Source of the DNA: VRUE01 sp036376915
GTDB taxonomy: Bacteria; Actinomycetota; Thermoleophilia; Solirubrobacterales; 70-9
DNA length: 35,514 nt
Direction of reading: 5' to 3'
Assembly (NCBI GenBank): GCA_036376915.1
Contig: DASUZK010000017.1
Location: 1 to 35,514, forward strand
The position numbers and the translations under genes were made by a program. The notes beneath the pieces are model-generated. The model saw nothing but the letters and a program-made list of their open reading frames with translations, ran no database searches and had not been told where the DNA came from. This document shows, one piece after another, positions 14,589-19,938 of the stretch; the stretch's first letter is position 1, and each line of letters starts with the position of its first letter.

Positions 14589-14647
14589 CCACGCTTCCGG
14601 TGCGCTTTATCCCCTTATTAAGGGGATAAAGCGCACCGGAAGCGTGG
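14589..14647 (+). repeat. Long perfect hairpin of the CTTCCGGTGCGC family, copy A
   Basis: 29-bp perfect arms (14589-14617 with 14619-14647) around one central T, between the B3/B4 gene and the next gene. Its inner part shares CTTCCGGTGCGC, TTATCCCC and TTATT with the hairpin at 24006-24054. It probably acts as terminator for the upstream operon. Confidence 0.75.
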
Positions 14648-14649
14648 AC

Positions 14650-14655
14650 TAGACT
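14650..14655 (+). promoter_or_regulatory. -10 box downstream of hairpin A
   Basis: TAGACT, 13 nt before ATG 14669 and directly after the hairpin. It is identical to the box at 10564. Confidence 0.4.
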
Positions 14656-14668
14656 CGAACAGGTCTTC

Positions 14669-15211
14669 ATGCCGGTTCTGCTCGCACCAGACACGCTCAG
14701 GCTCGCACCAGACACGCTCAGGACAGAGGGCGACGAGCGCCTCGCCCGGGCTGAGCTGCGCCGCCAGATCGGCCATCTCGAGCGGGAGCTGTCCCGGCTC
14801 TCGGCCGAGGCTTTCCCCCTCTTCTCGGTCGACACGCGGGTCGATGCTCCTTCGGGCTCTCCGCGGGTGGCCGGCCTCGAGCAGCTGGAGCGGGTGCGCG
14901 ATGCGCTTGCCGTGCGGATCGGCGAGGCGCGACTCGCGCTGCGAGAGCGCGCCGAGCTCGAGACCCGCAACCGCGAGCTGCTGCGGCGGATGCTGGCCTC
15001 GCCGGCCAGCTACAAGTGGGTGCGCGTCTCGCGGGACGAAATCGGCGAGCACGGTTGCGGGCACTGGCACTCCCGTCCCCGCCTCGGCCCGCTGGGGATG
15101 CTGATGGGCTGGTGGCGGGTCAAGGTCTCCTCCGGATGCCCGTTACCCGGGCGGCTTGCGGCCGTTGAGCGAGAAGAGCCAAAGCGGAAAGAGCCGAAGG
15201 CCGGCCGCTGA
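14669..15211 (+). CDS. Conserved protein of unknown function with coiled coil and CGHWH motif
   Basis: 180 residues, cytosolic by sequence. The N-terminus contains LAPDTLR twice, encoded by an exact 21-bp tandem duplication (14680-14700, 14701-14721). Two heptad-like helical stretches follow (about 20-50 and 78-110). The most conserved-looking part is the C-terminal HGCGHWHSRPRLGPLGMLMG and WWRVKVSSGCPL, rich in His, Cys and Trp and suggestive of a metal or nucleic-acid binding site. I recall similar proteins only as uncharacterised in Thermoleophilia. Its 3' end overlaps the next gene by 56 nt. Confidence 0.7.
   Translation: MPVLLAPDTLRLAPDTLRTEGDERLARAELRRQIGHLERELSRLSAEAFPLFSVDTRVDAPSGSPRVAGLEQLERVRDALAVRIGEARLALRERAELETRNRELLRRMLASPASYKWVRVSRDEIGEHGCGHWHSRPRLGPLGMLMGWWRVKVSSGCPLPGRLAAVEREEPKRKEPKAGR
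14680..14721 (+). repeat. 21-bp exact tandem duplication
   Basis: Two adjacent identical 21-bp units encoding LAPDTLR twice near the start of the gene at 14669. The lack of any mismatch suggests a recent slippage event, in frame. Confidence 0.9.
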
Positions 15212-15587
15212 GGAGAGGCCCCCGGCGCCCTGGGGGAACTTCCCCCTGGCCGAGCTGGCCGTGCTCGCCGGCATCGTCTCGCTCCTCGTCGGCATCGTCG
15301 GCGGCAGCCCGACCGCGCTGGGAGTCGGCGTCGCCCTCGGCGCCCTCGGCGGCCTCGAGGTCGCGGCGCGTGAGCACTTTGCCGGCTACCGCTCCCACAC
15401 GACCCTGCTCGCCGGCACCGTCTTCGTCTTCGTCGTCGGCGGCCTCTTCTACCTCGCGGGGCTGATCCTCGCGACCTGCCTCGGGATAGGCGCGGCGGTG
15501 TTCCTCGTCGTCTTCTTCGCCCTGAGGCGCGCCTTTCAACGCGCCTCGGGCGGTCTGTCGTTTCGGGTGGGCCGCCTAGGCGGCTGA
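15156..15587 (+). CDS. Small integral membrane protein
   Basis: 143 residues from TTG 15156 (a second TTG at 15165 is possible); neither has a clear Shine-Dalgarno, which fits translational coupling with the overlapping upstream gene. After a basic, Pro-rich N-terminus come about four membrane segments (LAVLAGIVSLLVGIVGG, ALGVGVALGALGGLEVA, LLAGTVFVFVVGGLFYLAGL and a final ATCLGIGAAVFLVVFFALRR). No catalytic motif is visible. I know it only as a type of uncharacterised actinobacterial membrane protein. Confidence 0.6.
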   Translation: MRPLSEKSQSGKSRRPAAEERPPAPWGNFPLAELAVLAGIVSLLVGIVGGSPTALGVGVALGALGGLEVAAREHFAGYRSHTTLLAGTVFVFVVGGLFYLAGLILATCLGIGAAVFLVVFFALRRAFQRASGGLSFRVGRLGG

Positions 15588-15595
15588 GGGCCGCG

Positions 15596-15952
15596 TCAGA
15601 CCAAAATAGATTCCCTGGAGGCGAGCTCAGAGGAAAGCAGGGCGCGCTGGCGGGAGGTCAGGGTCCCGAGGCGCTTGTTCTCGCTTAGCGCGAGGCCGAG
15701 CAGGAACTTGCGTGCGCGGGTGCGGCCCCAGCGGCGCTGGCTGGTCAGCAGCTCGGCAAGGGTCATGCTCTCGGTCTCCCACGGGCACTCGCGGATCACC
15801 TCCGCCGCCTCGACGTCGCCTCGTGCGATCGAGCGCTTCAGCTCCGCCCTGGCAAGTCGCACTCGGTTGGCGCGGGCGAGCGCCTGCATGTGCTGCGGGG
15901 CCTGGATGGCGGAAGCGGTCGTTTGAGCAGGGGCGATCGAAGCAGCGTCCAC
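15596..15952 (-). CDS. Actinobacterial integration host factor-like (mIHF) protein
   Basis: 118 residues from GTG 15952, chosen because GGAGGA lies 6 nt upstream; a longer frame to 16045 has no such site. The core ALARANRVRLARAELKRSIA, ESMTLAELLTS, WGRTRARKFLLGLALS and LTSRQRALLSSEL follows the mIHF pattern: a long helix, then a helix-two-turn-helix DNA-binding fold related to ribosomal protein S13. mIHF binds and bends DNA without sequence specificity, supports nucleoid compaction and phage integration, and is essential in mycobacteria. An N-terminal Ala/Thr/Pro-rich tail of about 20 residues and the divergence from mIHF suggest a paralogue rather than the canonical copy. Confidence 0.7.
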   Translation of the reverse strand: MDAASIAPAQTTASAIQAPQHMQALARANRVRLARAELKRSIARGDVEAAEVIRECPWETESMTLAELLTSQRRWGRTRARKFLLGLALSENKRLGTLTSRQRALLSSELASRESILV

Positions 15953-15964
15953 TGGGACTCCTCC

Positions 15965-16202
15965 ATTCGGGGGTTTGACTGGGTAGCTCGTTGCGCCGGA
16001 CCGGAGGGTCCAACCTCGGCGTGGTCGAGTCGAGTTCTCCACCAACTTGCTTCCCTGCCCCGGGACGCAAGCGGCGCGAGGGGCAAGCTATGCCGTGGGT
16101 GGTCGGGGGTCAACCCGTAGTCGCGCGGTGCCTCCCGACCTGGTCGCTAAGAGCACCTTTTTCGTAGCGAGGCGGGTCCGGGAGAGATCCAGGAGTGGAG
16201 GA
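15965..16202. other. Intergenic region between mIHF-like gene and oxoamine synthase
   Basis: About 240 bp, upstream of the mIHF-like gene and downstream of the oxoamine synthase gene, both on the minus strand. No convincing gene or RNA was found. It presumably holds the mIHF promoter, but no clear -10/-35 pair stands out. A small GGACC/GGTCC hairpin is present near 16008-16020. Confidence 0.35.
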
Positions 16203-16224
16203 AACTACCCCGAGCGGGGTAGTT
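16203..16224 (-). terminator. Terminator at the end of the oxoamine synthase gene
   Basis: AACTACCCC pairs with GGGGTAGTT around GAGC. The stem covers the stop codon of the gene. Confidence 0.6.
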
Positions 16225-17464
16225 CGGGAAAGTCCTCGGCGACCCGGGCGATCGTCGCCAGCGCGTCGTCGAGGTGCGCGCGCTCGTGGGTCGCCATCAG
16301 GCTGGTGCGGAGGAGCGCGCCACCGGGCGGCACGGCCGGGTGGATCGCGACGTTGGTGTAGACGCCGGCGTCGAAGAGCGCCTTCCAGAGCAGCACCGCC
16401 TGCCAGTCGTCGCCGACGACGACCGGGACCACCGGCGTGGTCGCGACGGTGCCGTCGGGCAGCGTGCCCGGCTCGATCACCTTCAGGCCCAGGTCGCGCA
16501 GCCCCTCGCGCAGGTAGGAGGCGTTGGCGAGCAGCGCCTCGAAAAGCCGTGGGCCGTCGGCGCGGATCACGCGCAGGGCCTCGAGTGCCGCGCCGACCGC
16601 CGCGGGCACCGCGGAGGCGCTGAAGACGAAGGAGCGCGAGGAGATCCGCAGGTACTCGACCACGTCGGCGGGGCCGGCGACGAAGCCGCCGCAGGAGGCG
16701 AGGCTCTTGGAGAAGGTGCCCATGCGCAGGTCGACCTCGTCCTCGAGGCCGAACAGCTCGCAGGCCCCCGCTCCGCGGGCGCCGAGAACGCCGGCCCCGT
16801 GCGCCTCGTCGACCATCAGTCGCGCGCCGTAGCCCTTGCAGAGCTCGACGATCCGCGGCAGGTCGCAGACGTCGCCCTCCATCGAGAAGACGCCGTCGAC
16901 GACGACGAGCACGCCGCCGCCGTCCTCGGCCGCGCGCTGCAGCATCTTCTCCAGCTTGTCCATGCGGTTGTGGCGGAAGGGGCGCAGCTTGGCGCCCGAG
17001 AGGCGGCAGCCGTCGAGGATCGAGGCGTGGTCGCCGGAGTCGACGATCACGGTGTCGCCGGGCTCGAGCAGCGTCCCGATCGTGCCGAGGTTCGCCTGGT
17101 AGCCGGTCGAGAAGACGATCGCGTCCTCGCTCTCCATCCACTCGGCCAGCTCGCGCTCGAGGTCGACGTGCAGCGGGGTCGTCCCGTTCAGCAGGCGCGA
17201 GCCGGTGACGCCGGTGCCATAGGTCTCCAGGGCGTCGCGGGCGGCCTGCTTTACCCGCTCGTCCCCGGTCAGCCCCAGGTAGTTGTTGGAGCCGAGCATG
17301 ATCGTCTCCCGTCCCTCCATCTCGACCACGGGACCGGCCTGCGAGGTGAGCAGGCGGAAGTAGGGGAGGAGGTCGTGCTGCCTGGCCGCTTCCAGCTGCT
17401 CGAGGCGGTCGTGGCTGCGGGCCTTCTCGAAGACGTCGACCGGAGTCCGGGCTATTTCGCTCAT
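16205..17464 (-). CDS. Alpha-oxoamine synthase, serine palmitoyltransferase-like
   Basis: 419 residues, PLP-dependent, cytosolic. It condenses an amino acid with an acyl thioester with loss of CO2. PLP lysine K253 is in GTFSKSLAS, the Asp that binds the pyridine nitrogen is D219 in MVDEAHGAG, and the substrate His is in SGDHASILDG. Details favour serine palmitoyltransferase over KBL or BioF: YGTGVTGSRLLNGT, FRHN after the DHAS block, GTFSKS rather than GTLGKA, and the late LLWKALFDAGVYTNVAIHPA and PPGGALLRTS stretches match the Sphingomonas enzyme as I remember it. A divergent GNAT-type gene starts 25 bp away. Glycine C-acetyltransferase remains the main alternative. Confidence 0.85.
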   Translation of the reverse strand: MSEIARTPVDVFEKARSHDRLEQLEAARQHDLLPYFRLLTSQAGPVVEMEGRETIMLGSNNYLGLTGDERVKQAARDALETYGTGVTGSRLLNGTTPLHVDLERELAEWMESEDAIVFSTGYQANLGTIGTLLEPGDTVIVDSGDHASILDGCRLSGAKLRPFRHNRMDKLEKMLQRAAEDGGGVLVVVDGVFSMEGDVCDLPRIVELCKGYGARLMVDEAHGAGVLGARGAGACELFGLEDEVDLRMGTFSKSLASCGGFVAGPADVVEYLRISSRSFVFSASAVPAAVGAALEALRVIRADGPRLFEALLANASYLREGLRDLGLKVIEPGTLPDGTVATTPVVPVVVGDDWQAVLLWKALFDAGVYTNVAIHPAVPPGGALLRTSLMATHERAHLDDALATIARVAEDFPELPRSG

Positions 17465-17470
17465 GGCCAG

Positions 17471-17480
17471 AGTGTAGGTT
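17471..17480. promoter_or_regulatory. Overlapping divergent -10 boxes
   Basis: TACACT on the minus strand (17476 to 17471) ends exactly 6 nt before the synthase ATG, and TAGGTT on the plus strand (17475-17480) ends 8 nt before GTG 17489. The hexamers share two bases. Both transcripts would be leaderless or nearly so, and one polymerase should exclude the other. Confidence 0.55.
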
Positions 17481-17488
17481 CACGACCC

Positions 17489-18634
17489 GTGGGAAACGTG
17501 TCGATCCGGCCGGTCCGCACCCGTCGCGAGCTGAAGCGCTTCGTCAAGGTCCCCTTCCGCCTGCACCGCGACCGCCCGCAGTGGGTCGCGCCGCTGATCT
17601 TCGAGCGCATGCAGTTCCTCGACCGCGGCAAGAACCCGTTCTTCGAGCACGCCGAAGCGGAGTACTTCCTCGCCGAGCGCGACGGCGAGGCGGTCGGCCG
17701 CATCACCGCTCAGGTCGACCGTTGCTGGGACGAGTCCCAGGGCGGCAGCGACGCGATGTTCGGCTTCTTCGAGACCGCCGAGGACCCCGAGGCCGCCGCG
17801 GCGCTGCTGGGCGCCGCGGCCGAGTGGGCTCGCGACAAGGGCCGCGGCCGCATCCTCGGCCCGATGGACTTCACCACGAACGACGAGGTCGGGATCCTGG
17901 TCGAGGGCTACGAGCGGCCACCGATGATCCTCGAGAGCTGGCACCCCCCTCACTACCGGGAGCTGATCGAGGCGAACGGCTTCGGCAAGGCGATGGACCT
18001 GCTGATGTGGGAGCTCCGGCTCGGCGACCTCAAGGAGGGCGAGCGCTTCGACCCGGCGATCCACGCCGCCGCCGAGAAGGCGCTGAGCGACGAAGGGGTG
18101 ACGATCCGCAACATCAGCATGCGCAACCTCCCCGACGAGATGCGGGCCTTCAGCGAGGTCTACAACGAGGCCTGGGGGGACAACTGGGGCTTCGTCCCGG
18201 CGACGAACGCCGAGATCGAGTTCCACGCCAAGCTGCTCAAGCAGGTGATCGACGAGGACTGGGCCTACATCGCGGAAAAGGACGGCGAGCCCGTCGGCGC
18301 CGCCCTCACCCTGCCCGACGTCAACCAGGCGCTGGCAAAGCTGAACGGCCGCCTCCTGCCGCTGGGCTGGCTCCGCTTCCTGCTCGCCAAGCGCAAGATC
18401 GACCAGCTGCGGGTCCTCGCGCTCGGCGTCAAGCACGACTACCGCCACACCGGGCTCGCGGCGGGCCTCTACCTCAAGCACCTGGAGACCGCGCAGAAGC
18501 CGGGCACGATCGAAGGCGGCGAGATGGGCTGGATCCTCGAGACCAACGGCCCGATGAACCGGGCGATGGAAGGAATGGGGGGCAAGGTCGTCAAGCGCTA
18601 CCGCATCTACGAGAGGGCGCTGGGCGACTCCTAG
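17489..18634 (+). CDS. Large GNAT-type N-acyltransferase (YghO-like), candidate ceramide synthase
   Basis: 381 residues from GTG 17489 (a second in-frame GTG is at 17498). It shows the pattern of a widespread family of about 380 residues: FVKVPFRLHRDRPQWVAPLI, then NPFFEHAEAEYFLAERDGE, the acceptor-side ETNGPMNRAMEGMGGK near the end, and a C-terminal GNAT fold with the acyl-CoA loop around VKHDYRHTGLAAGLYL. From memory the Caulobacter ceramide synthase belongs to this family, though many members have no known role. Paired head to head with a serine palmitoyltransferase-like gene, an acyl transfer to a sphingoid base is a reasonable inference. The epimerase-type ceramide reductase is not in this window. 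Confidence 0.8.
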   Translation: MGNVSIRPVRTRRELKRFVKVPFRLHRDRPQWVAPLIFERMQFLDRGKNPFFEHAEAEYFLAERDGEAVGRITAQVDRCWDESQGGSDAMFGFFETAEDPEAAAALLGAAAEWARDKGRGRILGPMDFTTNDEVGILVEGYERPPMILESWHPPHYRELIEANGFGKAMDLLMWELRLGDLKEGERFDPAIHAAAEKALSDEGVTIRNISMRNLPDEMRAFSEVYNEAWGDNWGFVPATNAEIEFHAKLLKQVIDEDWAYIAEKDGEPVGAALTLPDVNQALAKLNGRLLPLGWLRFLLAKRKIDQLRVLALGVKHDYRHTGLAAGLYLKHLETAQKPGTIEGGEMGWILETNGPMNRAMEGMGGKVVKRYRIYERALGDS

Positions 18635-18682
18635 TTCTACGCAAGGTGCGGACTGCCTTCGGTCGGTCGCCGCGGCCATCGC

Positions 18683-18688
18683 TACAGT
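18683..18688 (+). promoter_or_regulatory. -10 box before the small membrane protein/AlkA operon
   Basis: TACAGT, 7 nt before GTG 18696; this implies a leaderless transcript. Confidence 0.5.
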
Positions 18689-18695
18689 CGGCCGG

Positions 18696-18965
18696 GTGAG
18701 CAATATGGAGCTGGAGCCGATCCCGGTTCGCGTCCTTCCCCACGAAACGTCCAACTCGCTGGCCGTTCGCGGCGAGGCGAAGACCGCGGCGATAGCGGCC
18801 GCGGGCGGGGTCCTCGCCGGTGCCGCCACCGTCGCGGCCGTGCGCGCCGTCGGCGCCGTCGCGAGTCGCAAGCGGGCCCCGCGCCGCCTCTCTCGCCGCG
18901 AGCGCCCCGCCAACGTCCTCGCCAGCCGCTCCTTCCTGGTGGACGTCCACCTGCTGGGGCGGTGA
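18696..18965 (+). CDS. Small protein with one membrane segment
   Basis: 89 residues, unknown function. GTG 18696 is supported by the -10 box TACAGT 7 nt upstream. A polar N-terminus (about 30 residues) precedes one Ala/Gly/Val-rich hydrophobic stretch (TAAIAAAGGVLAGAATVAAV), then a very basic segment (SRKRAPRRLSRRERPAN) that should stay in the cytoplasm, and a short hydrophobic end. Its TGA overlaps the GTG of the AlkA-like gene (GTGA), so the pair is translationally coupled, but no functional link is evident. Confidence 0.6.
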   Translation: MSNMELEPIPVRVLPHETSNSLAVRGEAKTAAIAAAGGVLAGAATVAAVRAVGAVASRKRAPRRLSRRERPANVLASRSFLVDVHLLGR

Positions 18966-19864
18966 ACGCGGAGGCAGAGGTCCGACCGCCCTCTCCCTAC
19001 CGCCTGCCTTCCTACGGCGGTGAGGACGGGGTGATGCGGGTGCAGCGCGGCGTCGCCACCCGGCTGCTCCAGGTCGACGGGTGCCCGGTCCTGGCTCGCG
19101 CATGGGAAGCGGGGAAGGACCGGGTGGCGTTGCGCGCCGAGCCGCTCGACCCAGGCTCGATCGCGGCGCCCGGGCCGGCGGCCGAGGCCCCGCCCCGCGA
19201 AGCGGGGCCGGCGGAGCTGGGTCTTGCGCTGGAGCGGATGCGCTTTGCGCTGGGCGTCGACGACGACCTCGGCGAGTTCTACCGGCGCTTCCGCGGCGAC
19301 CCGCTGCTCGGGCCGCTGCTACGTCGCCGTCCCCACTTCCGTCCGCGCCGCCGCCCCTGGCCCTGGGAGGCCCTTGCCTGGGCCGTGGTCAAGCAGCTGG
19401 TCGAGAGCGGTCGCGCCGCCCGCATCCAGCGCCGCATGGTCGGCCGCTGGGGGGTGAGGCTCGGGCCGGGTCGGGAGGGCCTGCACGACGTCCCCACGCC
19501 GGACCTGATCGCCGGCAGGGCGCCGGTCGAACTGGAGTCGATGGGCCTGGCGCTGAAACGGGCGATCGCTCTGCGCGCGGTCGCCGCCGACGTCGCCGCC
19601 GGGCGCTGCGACCCGGGTGAGCCGGTCGCCGACGAGCGCCTGCTCGCCGTACGCGAGATCGGGCCGTGGACCGTGCAGTGCCTCGGCCTCTTCGGCCGCG
19701 GCGACCCCGACGCGCTGCCCGCGGGGGACCTGATGTACCTGAAGCAGGTGGGTCGCCTCGCCCGTCTCGGTCGCCGCGCCACGATCGATGAGGTGGAGGA
19801 GTTCTACGCTCCCTACGCCCCCTTTCGCGGCCTCGCGGCGACCTGGTCGACGATGGCGGCTTAG
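18962..19864 (+). CDS. DNA-3-methyladenine glycosylase II-like (AlkA family)
   Basis: 300 residues from GTG 18962. An HhH-GPD base-excision glycosylase that should remove alkylated bases from DNA. The helix-hairpin-helix reads LLAVREIGPWTVQCLGLFG and is followed by DALPAGDLMYLK with the catalytic Asp D256. The N-terminal 85 residues are an AlkA-like beta domain with a Pro/Ala-rich linker, and the middle part has WPWEALAWAVVKQLVES, typical of the family. The iron-sulfur cysteines of Nth/MutY are absent, as in AlkA. Coupled to the small membrane protein gene upstream. Confidence 0.88.
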   Translation: MNAEAEVRPPSPYRLPSYGGEDGVMRVQRGVATRLLQVDGCPVLARAWEAGKDRVALRAEPLDPGSIAAPGPAAEAPPREAGPAELGLALERMRFALGVDDDLGEFYRRFRGDPLLGPLLRRRPHFRPRRRPWPWEALAWAVVKQLVESGRAARIQRRMVGRWGVRLGPGREGLHDVPTPDLIAGRAPVELESMGLALKRAIALRAVAADVAAGRCDPGEPVADERLLAVREIGPWTVQCLGLFGRGDPDALPAGDLMYLKQVGRLARLGRRATIDEVEEFYAPYAPFRGLAATWSTMAA

Positions 19865-19903
19865 GACCCTCTTAACCCTCTGTTGTGCGTCGCCTGGCTG
19901 GGC

Positions 19904-19930
19904 TCAAGGGGGTGGGCGGGGCGCCGATAA
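19904..19930 (+). promoter_or_regulatory. Sigma-28 (FliA/WhiG)-like promoter
   Basis: GCCGATAA (19923-19930) is an exact match to the -10 consensus of flagellar or WhiG-type sigma factors, with TCAA (19904-19907) 15 nt upstream where TAAA is expected. ATG 19939 lies 8 nt after the -10 box. Confidence 0.45.
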
Positions 19931-19938
19931 GTCGAGCA

